Of a stretch of DNA of 32,950 nt, positions 11,501 to 16,145 are shown piece after piece. The position numbers and the translations under genes are program-made. The notes under the pieces are model-generated. The model did not search any database and had not been told where the DNA came from. It saw only the letters and a program-made list of their open reading frames with translations. Positions within the stretch are counted from its first letter, which is position 1, and every line of letters starts with the position of its first letter. Source of the stretch: Botryococcus braunii (lineage: Eukaryota > Chlorophyta > Trebouxiophyceae); the NCBI GenBank assembly GCA_002005505.1, contig MVGU01001274.1:130001-162950 (forward strand), written 5' to 3'.

Positions 11501-12288
11501 CCTTCGCAGCTTCTAAGAAATCCTTTTTTGCGAATTGTTTCTCAAAGGAATCTTAAATATGTTTCATGGCAAACTTTTCTTTCCGTATTTGCAAATTGGT
11601 TCTCAAAAAAATGCTCTCTTCAGCCTGCGTTGCCGGCGGTATGGAGTGAGTTCATCCAAAACCGTCCATCAGCGAAACAGGCACGCGGGCATGCGACTGA
11701 GCGAAATGTGGTTTTCTTCTCCCAGTATCGCACTCTTGATGCGGAGGCGTTGGAGCGTGCGGGGGCGCAGGCGTGTAGCGCGGCCCTGGATCGGACGAGG
11801 GTACAGTGGTCAAAGGGGACAAGCATGGGATTGCATGTAAGGTCCATCACTTACAAGCATATATTGTATTGTAAAGTCCATCAGTTACAAGCGTGTACAA
11901 GCATGGGATTGTTTCAAAGGTTCGTCAGTTACAAGCATGGGGTTGCAGGTAAGGTCCCTTACTTATAAGCAGGGGATTGCATGTAAGGTTCCTTACTTAT
12001 AAGCAGGGGATTGCATGTAAGGTCCCTTACTGATAAGCATGGGATTGCATGTAAGGTCCATCAGTTACAAGCGTGGGATTGTATTTACGGTCGGGGACAA
12101 GGGTGTTCAGATTCGAATGGGAAACCAGACGAGGCATTTTTTTGCAGGAAAAGTCATCACTCGGGAGCGGGGTTGGACTGCGGTCTGGATGTCCTCCGTA
12201 TGTGGGCTACGCCCACATCTCACTTGAGCGCTCTTCTCGTGCTCGAGCCTTGTTGCAAGCGTCGAAAGCACGTGGTTTTTGGTTCCAA

Positions 12289-12321
<33 letters not shown>

Positions 12322-13186
12322 CACACACGCACAGTTTAAACTCTCGCAGTTCCAAACAGGAAAGGGAAGCGACATTGCTGTGCCCTGCGAGAAGATGCTG
12401 CTGGTGCTGATGCCGCTGCTGGTGCTGCTGATTATTTTATTTTTTTATTGTAAAAAAAAAGGGGGGGGGGGCGGTTTCGTGCCCAGATGACTATTTGGAT
12501 ATCCCATTCAATCCCCGCCTGCTCTTAGCCACTTGTCTAATCTTGTTGTGGCTATGCTACACGAGAATTCACAAATGCAGGCAAGGCCTTTGGGGAGTGC
12601 TTCAGATTGGCAAAACCCTGTGGGATGGGACGAGGAAGGGCTTGGGTTTGGGAGGCGGGGTCAGGGGCGGGGGGAGGGGCGAACCGGGGGTCTAGTGCAA
12701 GGAAGAGGCGAAAGTCGGGATGCGGCCAGACAATGCGGGGCCGGCCCCCTGGGGTACCGGCCTCATTGAGAAGAAGCGAGCCCCCAGGCTCCAAGGGAGC
12801 GTTCAGCCTGTCCAAGACTGCTGCTGAGCACAGGTTGGCATTGTCCAGCAGGACCCACTGCCCCGCCTCCATCGCTCTTGTCAATGCTCCATCTACCCAT
12901 TCAAACCTGCCCGCAGCGCCCCAAACTACATCTCAGCGCCCTTAGCCACATTGTAGCGCCCCAAATTACATCTCGGCGCCCCAAACTACATCGCATCGCC
13001 CCACACTACATATCGGCGCCCAAAACTACATATCGGCGACCAAAACTACAATGCAGTGCCCCAAACTATATCGCACCGCCCCAAACTACATTGCAGCGCC
13101 CCACACTACATCTCAGGGCTCCAAACTACATCTCATTGCCCCTAGCTTTGGTGGGGCCCTTGTGTGTATGTGGTGTGTGTGGATGT

Positions 13187-13242
<56 letters not shown>

Positions 13243-14491
13243 ACGCGCAAGCCGTAAGGTACATTCATTCTTTCCTGACAAATTTGTGTCAGTGGGTACG
13301 CCGGCCTGTGCAGCACTGAGAATGCTGTCAAAGTCCCATGCCCATCCCCCCATGCAGATAAAGACACGCACCCCACATACACACACGCGGGCATACTGTT
13401 TCCCTTCCCCTCTCTATCCGACCCTCTCCCCCCTCTCTATCCGACCCTCTTCCCCCCCCCCCCCCACATACACACCGCAGCCAACCTCCCTTAGGAACAG
13501 ACAAACGGCCGCCCCCGGGGGGGGGGGAGATTGGTCAGGTAAGGGGGGGCCAGTGGTACCGCCCGCCTGCGGCACCGGCGTGTAGGCTGGCAGTTTCGGT
13601 CTCCAGAAGGTCTTGGACCTGCCGCCTTAGAACCTCGACTTCATGATCGAAGGCTGAGTGGGGCCCGGACTGCTTTAAAAGCGCAGCGCGAGGGGCCTCC
13701 CCGTTCACTTCCTCGTTCCCTATGGGCATGGCTTTCAGAACATCTTGCAACAGCTCCAGCCGCTCTCGTCTCCCCCCTGTGGCCGGTGAATTCCAGTAAT
13801 CAATGAACGAATGGACCAATGGATGGACCGATGGTTGGATGACTAAACAAATCGATGAAGGAAGAAGAGAATGAATGAAATGGATGAATGAATGGATGGA
13901 TGATATAACAAATGGATTATTGATGAATTTGCATGAATGGTTAGATAAGAGGTTAAATGCATAGGCCAATTTGCCTATGAGCATGGATGGAGGTACAGTA
14001 AGGACGCTCACAGTTATGAGATACACATCCAGCATCAGCGACGAGGTAGCTGGGGCCTATGGGCCAGGGACTGAAGTGGACATGGAAGAGGAAGAGGACT
14101 TGGAAGAGGAAAAGGAAGAGGACTTGGAAGAGGAAGAGGAAGAGGGAAAGGCTTGAGATCATGCGGCCACGGAAAAAGCAGATCACCTCCTCTGATTCAC
14201 AGAATGAGACACATCCCCCCTCCCCACCCCTGCAAAGAAATAATCATTTTTCTTTGCACGAGAATTACCTGTCAGCGTCATGGCCTGATTTGGACCATCC
14301 CAAGAATACAAGACTCTTGTACGATAGAACGAGTTTGTTACTGTGGGGTTTCCCCCTTCATGGGGAACTGCAACTAAGGCCTCAAACCAAGACGATACAA
14401 TTTTTTTCTAGGCTCTCCCGGCCATGCAGGCATACATTCATCGGCTCGGGCCCCCTCCCCTCTCCCCCCTCTCCCTCTAGCTCCCCCTCCC

Positions 14492-14543
<52 letters not shown>

Positions 14544-14555
14544 TCTCTCTCTCTC

Positions 14556-14624
<69 letters not shown>

Positions 14625-15400
14625 TACATACCCACCCACATACATACACACACTCTCTCTCTTCCCTCTCTTTCTCCCCCCTCCCCTCTCTCTCTTTCAC
14701 ACACTCACACACACACACACACTCACACACACACACGCACATACACACACACACACACATCTGGGCAAGCCGGGGAAGACGAGGCATGTGCAGACCTTGG
14801 TAGGCGGCACCCCCAGAGGACAACTGGCGGCAGTTCTGGCAGTACAGTGACCACGAGCGCTGCAGGTTCTCCGCAGCGTGAAGGTCCATGTCTGGGAGCG
14901 GAGGGGGCTGGCCCGTGTCCATGGCCTCCGGCTGGGGACCCCACCCCATCAGGGACTGCTCCACTGCAGCATGTACCAGCTTTTCCACCGCCTTGGCCAC
15001 GTCCTGCCATAGAACCCCACAGAGCCGTTTCACTGTGAGGCGCACATTGCATGGGCGCGCGCGTACACACACACACACACACAAACATACATAGAGACAG
15101 ACAGAGAAAGGGGGGGGGGACACACACAGAGCGAGAGGGGAGGAAGGGGGGCCACACACACACTGAGACACACAGAGAGAGAGAAGGGTGGGAGAGGGGA
15201 GCAGGGGGGGGAGAGGGGGGAGAGAGGGAGAGGGAGAGATAGACACACTGAGAGAGGGACAGGGAGAGGGAGAGGGAGAACGAGAGAAAGAGAGAGACAG
15301 AGAGAGGTGAATTTATCCCATATCACGCACACCCGTCGAAAGCACAAGCACAGCGAGTATACAGTGGGGAAGGGGAGAGGAAGGGGGGGAGAGAGAGAGA

Positions 15401-15486
<86 letters not shown>

Positions 15487-15561
15487 GAGAGAGAGAGAGG
15501 GATACACACGCGTGCGCACTCAAACACACACACACACACACACAGAGAGAGAGAGGGGGGA

Positions 15562-15634
<73 letters not shown>

Positions 15635-16050
15635 GAGAGTGGAGGGGAGGAGGAGCAAAGCACGCCAGGGTCAACTTCGTCCTTGGCATCCAGGATGCAG
15701 CCTCTCAGCCAGGTACACAGGATATTGGGTTCCACTCACCTTTCAAATCTGCAAGAGGGTGGTTTTGCCTAGGAGGCGCATGGGGATGACCTCAATCTGC
15801 CTTCATCACATGGGGATTACCTGAACCTGGCGGCCCACATCCATCTGCTTTCATCACATGGGGATTACCTCATGGTGGCGGCCGAAATCTATTTGCTTTC
15901 ATCACATGGGGGTTACCTCAAGGTGGCGGCCTACATCCATCTGCTCGAAGCCCCCCAGCAGGTCGGAGGTGTCACTGCCAGCTGTCAGCACCACTTCCAC
16001 CAGCTTCCTCCCGGCCAGCCCCGCCACGGCCCGCGCCAAGCTCGTCTTGC
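2625..16050 (-). CDS. MDN1: Midasin (MDN1/Rea1), partial, multi-exon gene
   Basis: Midasin is a giant AAA+ ATPase with six AAA modules in one chain. It acts in the nucleolus and nucleoplasm and strips assembly factors (Ytm1/WDR12, Rsa4/NLE1) from pre-60S particles. Here 14 minus-strand exons can be joined by GT-AG borders in continuous phase, giving about 983 codons of a family that is usually near 5,000 residues. Diagnostic motifs in gene order are [57 protein letters not shown], a WEQAYV segment and linker [11 protein letters not shown]. They appear in the order known from plant and animal midasins. The first ten exons (to 7,741) are well supported. Exons 11-13 are tentative and exon 14 is recognised by its motif. 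The N-terminal part with AAA1-5 and the C-terminal acidic and MIDAS parts are absent. The first exon starts inside a codon, so no start codon is visible. Confidence 0.88.
2825..3084. other. Unique intronic sequence
   Basis: AT-rich unique DNA with the word ATCGATGTTCCAGATATCGA. No coding signal. It is the 5'-distal part (near the exon 14 acceptor) of a 3.7-kb intron. Confidence 0.45.
3085..3345. repeat. Minisatellite of GGAAGGGCAAATGAGGG type
   Basis: Tandem units contain GGGCAAATGAGGG alternating with GGAAAACGGAAGG or CAACTGACGG. Unit lengths vary between roughly 15 and 35 bp. The same motif in the same orientation recurs at 6,240-6,480, on the other side of the large inverted repeat. Confidence 0.88.
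3350..5915. mobile_element. Large inverted repeat, probable fold-back element
   Basis: The left arm (about 3,350-4,500) is matched in reverse complement by the right arm (about 4,670-5,915). Paired landmarks include GAGCCGAACC near 3,355 with GGTTCGGCTC near 5,893; CATGTCGACCGGTT near 3,457 with AACCGGTCGACATG near 5,790; and ACACATAGTTATGC near 5,475 with GCATAACTATGTGT near 3,717. Arms are diverged (substitutions and small indels), so this is an old palindrome and not an assembly mirror. The roughly 170-base centre holds a TG tract. No transposase frame is seen, so it would be non-autonomous. It could also be a non-transposon inverted duplication. Confidence 0.82.
4575..4642. repeat. TG microsatellite in palindrome loop
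   Basis: A GTGT-rich tract with GTAT and GTGC interruptions sits at the centre of the large inverted repeat. Confidence 0.9.
5930..6239. repeat. Two diverged direct copies near right end of palindrome
   Basis: CCTCCCTAAGAGATCGGAGG near 6,085 and CCTCCCTAAAAGGTCGGAGG near 6,222 are two copies of one unit about 140 bp apart, each preceded by GGCAGC and a C-rich stretch. The rest is unique. No gene is recognised. Confidence 0.55.
6240..6485. repeat. Minisatellite of GGAAGGGCAAATGAGGG type, second array
   Basis: Tandem GGAAGGGCAAATGAGGGAAA units are related to the array at 3,085-3,345 and in the same orientation. The array follows the candidate exon 13 donor within about 35 bases on the gene strand. 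Confidence 0.88.
6521..6692 (-). CDS. MDN1: Midasin exon 13: probable linker exon
   Basis: After the acceptor GTCGAGCAG the frame reads [19 protein letters not shown], then [20 protein letters not shown] and ends ALPASH plus one base at the donor CACG|GTGCCC. The charged and hydrophobic pattern and the codon use look coding. Its phase-1 end matches the start of exon 14. A consensus-like donor GTAAGG lies inside it near 6,637, so a shorter form is possible. Beyond the donor the frame runs into a minisatellite and becomes Pro/Phe/Ser-rich noise. Confidence 0.5.
6733..6779 (-). CDS. MDN1: Midasin exon 12: candidate short exon
   Basis: The acceptor CCCCTTTTCAG and the consensus donor GTCAG|GTAAGC bracket 47 nt. 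In the phase-compatible frame it reads [15 protein letters not shown] and leaves in phase 0. The following intron would be only 40 nt. No homology is recognised; it is supported by good splice signals alone. Confidence 0.35.
6804..6835. repeat. Perfect 32-bp palindrome
   Basis: The sequence is its own reverse complement from 6,804 to 6,835, centred on TTTAAATTTAAA. The outer arms are CTTCCTC and GAGGAAG. It has no loop, so it could extrude a cruciform or bind a dimeric protein. Confidence 0.95.
6836..7225. other. Presumed intron, unique sequence
   Basis: AT-richer unique DNA between candidate exons 12 and 11. A 69-codon minus-strand frame exists but has no recognisable domain and no supporting splice borders. 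Confidence 0.4.
7226..7376 (-). CDS. MDN1: Midasin exon 11: candidate linker exon
   Basis: After the acceptor GGTGTGCAG an open frame reads [20 protein letters not shown] and continues to a stop near 7,149. Phase 0 at its start fits exon 10. Several donors are possible: GTATTT, GTTGAC, GTCCCG and GTTAGT. The GTCCCG donor after 7,226 is chosen only because it gives the phase 1 needed by the next candidate exon. Base composition is less GC-rich than in the other exons, so this could be non-coding. Confidence 0.33.
7430..7740. repeat. Homopolymer and CCCT-rich intron
   Basis: This intron between exons 10 and 11 contains poly-C near 7,446-7,460, a CCCT repeat at about 7,512-7,535, and a C/G homopolymer junction with GGA repeats at 7,698-7,738. 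Homopolymer lengths may be unreliable. Confidence 0.8.
7741..7871 (-). CDS. MDN1: Midasin exon 10: linker exon
   Basis: The acceptor TTGCGTGCAG is followed by GA, which completes a Gly codon. The exon reads [18 protein letters not shown], then [17 protein letters not shown] and ends SLLSR. The donor CAGG|GTACCT is phase 0. Composition and alternating hydrophobic residues suit a helical linker. The continuing frame beyond the donor is poly-Pro from a G/C homopolymer and is not coding. Confidence 0.62.
7872..8672. other. Presumed intron with short repeats and CA tract
   Basis: TTGCATGCACCGTCAT occurs twice (about 8,110 and 8,171). A GC then CA tract runs about 8,470-8,521. The rest is unique, with no supported exon. 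Confidence 0.5.
8673..8715 (-). CDS. MDN1: Midasin exon 9: candidate 43-nt micro-exon
   Basis: A long pyrimidine-rich tract on the minus strand (TCTTC repeats, 8,716-8,780) leads to the acceptor GACTAAG, then 14 codons ([14 protein letters not shown]) plus one base, and the donor GCTG|GTATGC. It enters in phase 0 from exon 8 and leaves in phase 1, exactly as exon 10 needs. An alternative is a different small exon within 7,872-8,792. Confidence 0.42.
8716..8785. repeat. Degenerate AGAAG repeat (pyrimidine tract on gene strand)
   Basis: AGAAGTAGAAG and TTGAAGAAG words alternate. Read on the minus strand this is a strong CTTCTT polypyrimidine tract directly before the candidate micro-exon acceptor. 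Confidence 0.7.
8793..8984 (-). CDS. MDN1: Midasin exon 8: linker exon
   Basis: The frame is open from above 9,034 down to 8,793 and includes [32 protein letters not shown] and the donor CCCCAG|GTACCC (phase 0). The phase-0 acceptor TTGGAACAG|CAC at 8,985 connects it correctly to exon 7. An upstream acceptor (CTCGCAG, exon start 9,034) would lengthen it by 50 nt but break phase unless another small exon intervenes. A purine-rich array at 9,172-9,247 gives a pyrimidine tract on the gene strand upstream. Confidence 0.65.
9172..9250. repeat. GAG/GAA trinucleotide array
   Basis: Nearly pure GGA and GAA triplets, with a poly-G run at about 9,061-9,072 further down. Acidic/Lys or poly-Ser frames here are artefacts. 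It lies in the exon 7-8 intron as a pyrimidine tract on the gene strand. Confidence 0.9.
9408..9491 (-). CDS. MDN1: Midasin exon 7: short linker exon
   Basis: This 28-codon exon lies between acceptor GGACTCTTGTAG and donor GGCGAG|GTGCGC, phase 0 on both sides. It reads [20 protein letters not shown] and ends ALNLGE. Its 84-nt length keeps the frame from exon 6 to exon 8. There is no family motif; the evidence is splice borders, coding-like composition and phase. Confidence 0.65.
9492..9758. other. Intron between exons 6 and 7
   Basis: Bounded by donor GTACAC at 9,758 and an acceptor AG at 9,492 on the minus strand. Unique sequence with a GAAAGAAAG-rich patch near 9,685; nothing else is seen. 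Confidence 0.6.
9759..10388 (-). CDS. MDN1: Midasin exon 6: start of linker
   Basis: The acceptor TCGTGTCCAG is followed by GCG TAT GTC, so the junction reads [16 protein letters not shown], matching the WE.-.Y. pattern of midasin. The 210 open codons are Ala- and Leu-rich. They include [14 protein letters not shown], a long Ala-rich helical part ([17 protein letters not shown]), [22 protein letters not shown] and RMHRLLQ. The donor is CTGCAG|GTACAC, phase 0. The linker is poorly conserved among species, so identification rests on the junction and unbroken frame. The long plus-strand frames over this exon are shadows. Confidence 0.8.
10389..10927. other. Intron between exons 5 and 6
   Basis: Bounded by GTTCGC at 10,927 and GTCCAG at 10,389 on the minus strand. 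It is mostly unique sequence and contains a tRNA-like fragment at about 10,437-10,496. A minus-strand frame at 10,503-10,751 has no recognised domain. Confidence 0.6.
10437..10496 (-). pseudogene. tRNA-like fragment (T-arm and acceptor)
   Basis: On the minus strand GGGGGTTCGAATCCTCCCACA resembles a T-arm (loop TTCGAAT) joined to the 3' acceptor strand. A TGTGGG about 50 bases upstream can pair with the CCCACA, and CCAAGCGGTT between them resembles a D-arm. The whole unit is about 58 bases with no room for an anticodon arm. It is therefore a decayed or deleted tRNA, the tRNA-derived part of a SINE, or chance. Confidence 0.3.
10928..11465 (-). CDS. MDN1: Midasin exon 5: SRAMRNRG and end of AAA ring
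   Basis: The acceptor CCCCCGCAG|G restores [18 protein letters not shown] across the junction with exon 4, an exact midasin match. A Pro/Gly/Ala-rich low-complexity stretch of roughly 80 residues follows. Then come [22 protein letters not shown] and [16 protein letters not shown], ending SALRLGWEQ. This agrees with the family pattern of a helical tail ending WE.. before the linker. The donor is CAG|GTTCGC, phase 0; the same unusual GTTCGC donor ends exon 4. The low-complexity part could be an insert, or could contain a small unrecognised phase-0 intron (a GTAGCC donor near 11,360 and a CGACGCAG acceptor near 11,250). Confidence 0.88.
11466..12684. other. Intron between exons 4 and 5
   Basis: A 1.2-kb intron from GTTCGC at 12,684 to CCGCAG at 11,466 on the minus strand. 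Contents are the 34-bp minisatellite, a CA tract at about 12,289-12,331, a CTG-rich patch at 12,395-12,430, and an A9G10-type homopolymer near 12,450-12,471. No exon is recognised. Confidence 0.75.
11828..12095. repeat. 34-bp minisatellite (GTAAGGTCC)
   Basis: GTAAGGT recurs at 11,949, 11,983, 12,017 and 12,051, exactly 34 bp apart, with flanking ATTGCAT and TTACAAGCATGG. Diverged copies reach back to about 11,828. It lies in the exon 4-5 intron. Confidence 0.92.
12685..12906 (-). CDS. MDN1: Midasin exon 4: FEWVDG, Walker B-like DNANLC
   Basis: The acceptor GCGGGCAG is followed by a G and then TTT GAA TGG, reading [17 protein letters not shown], then [25 protein letters not shown], and [14 protein letters not shown]. 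This is the best-conserved part of the last AAA module of midasin. The Walker B position reads LLDNAN, without the usual acidic DE pair; the family has this in its last module, so it is not a local mutation. The donor is CCCCG|GTTCGC, phase 2. A 20-bp minisatellite starts only a few bases upstream of the acceptor. Confidence 0.92.
12915..13145. repeat. 20-bp minisatellite (GCGCCCCAAACTACAT)
   Basis: About eleven copies of a 20-bp unit with core GCCCCAAACTACATC differ by single substitutions (CGCATC, CTCGG and TATCGG ends). The array lies in the exon 3-4 intron and reaches to within a few bases of the exon 4 acceptor. Confidence 0.93.
13160..13245. repeat. TG microsatellite
   Basis: A GTGT tract with early GGATG interruptions sits in the exon 3-4 intron. 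Farther along, CTCTATCCGACCCTC occurs twice (about 13,412 and 13,434) next to a poly-C run. Confidence 0.92.
13560..13776 (-). CDS. MDN1: Midasin exon 3: helical segment between FEQ and FEWVDG blocks
   Basis: The acceptor GGCCACAG is followed by GG, which completes a Gly codon from exon 2 (phase 1). The frame reads [15 protein letters not shown] and later [16 protein letters not shown], a charged helical stretch as expected between the two conserved AAA blocks. The donor GGGCG|GTACCA leaves two bases that combine with the G of exon 4 to make Arg directly before FEWVDG. The 217-nt length keeps phase exactly. No single motif here is diagnostic; support comes from position and phase. Confidence 0.75.
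13795..13960. repeat. Degenerate GAATGAATGGATGG repeat
   Basis: Imperfect ATGA/ATGG tetranucleotide words, with a short GAAGAAGAG patch, lie directly upstream of the exon 3 acceptor on the gene strand. Confidence 0.7.
14078..14157. repeat. GGAAGAGGA repeat
   Basis: GAAGAGGAAGAGGACTTGG words are repeated about three times with variation. The highly acidic plus-strand frame is a repeat artefact. It is intronic (exon 2-3). Confidence 0.75.
14445..14762. repeat. TC then CA compound microsatellite
   Basis: A CT-rich array at about 14,450-14,600 turns into CA at 14,600-14,645, then mixed CT and CA to 14,760. On the gene strand this is GA and TG, downstream of exon 2. Confidence 0.95.
14796..15003 (-). 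CDS. MDN1: Midasin exon 2: AAA helical region
   Basis: The acceptor GGCAG|GACGTG joins in phase 0 to the previous exon and gives [18 protein letters not shown]. This fits the spacing I recall for plant midasin after FEQ without a gap. The exon continues through an acidic and Pro-rich loop to [14 protein letters not shown]. The donor chosen is CAAG|GTCTGC (phase 1). A nearby GGGG|GTGCCG is also phase 1 and would drop six codons. Both flanking introns are full of CA, GA and TC microsatellites. Confidence 0.8.
15061..15648. repeat. CA and GA compound microsatellite
   Basis: A CA tract at about 15,066-15,083 is followed by mixed GGGA/GAGA. Long pure GA runs at about 15,388-15,500 and 15,564-15,640 are separated by a CA tract at about 15,520-15,543. 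On the gene strand this is a TC tract, upstream of exon 2. Confidence 0.95.
15785..15930. repeat. 48-bp tandem copies of an exon end and its splice donor
   Basis: The junction of midasin exon 1 with its donor (complement of TTACCTCAAGGTGGCGGCC) recurs twice at 48-bp spacing (equivalent donor bases at 15,916, 15,868 and 15,820), plus a shortened copy near 15,790. Each copy also carries TTCATCACATGGGG. On the minus strand, copies read like a mini-exon: an AG, then ATG GAT GTG GGC CGC, then a GTAATC donor. Confidence 0.9.
15917..16050 (-). CDS. MDN1: Midasin exon 1 of window: Walker A and FEQ block
   Basis: The open frame starts after the acceptor CTTGGGCCAG with the last two bases of a Gly codon and reads [14 protein letters not shown], then a [15 protein letters not shown] stretch and [12 protein letters not shown] is the end of a Walker A loop, so the intron splits the P-loop glycine codon. 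[11 protein letters not shown] is a strong midasin signature; it probably belongs to AAA6, although AAA5 is not excluded. The donor is GAG|GTAACC, phase 0, and 134 nt gives exact phase continuity with the next exon. The exon before it, which should carry the first half of the P-loop, is not in the 16.9 kb upstream, which is satellite. Confidence 0.88.
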
Positions 16051-16145
16051 CTGGCCCAAGCACAGCAGCGAATTCAGGGGATTGCAAATTAGGGTACCAG
16101 GGTTTGGAGGGGGGGCGCTGGGAAGGACCGAGAGAGGGAGAGGGG
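16051..16145. other. Unique spacer between exon 1 acceptor and satellite
   Basis: About 95 bases separate the 3' splice site of midasin exon 1 from the first recognisable satellite monomers. They become gradually GA/GGG-rich, so the border is not sharp. Confidence 0.6.

Noticed and set aside
10850..11556. Long plus-strand frames over 10,850-11,556
   Set aside because: They are shadows of the GC-rich midasin exon 5 on the minus strand, which carries the conserved SRAMRNRG motif.
15640..15780. Second Walker A-like string (LLGKTTLLQ) on the minus strand near 15,750
   Set aside because: The frame hits a stop two codons later, and the good exon 1 to exon 2 junction skips this region. It is probably chance, although a GTGAGT donor follows it.
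15030..15789. Ser/Leu and Arg/Glu dipeptide frames
   Set aside because: Direct translations of the GA/TC microsatellite.
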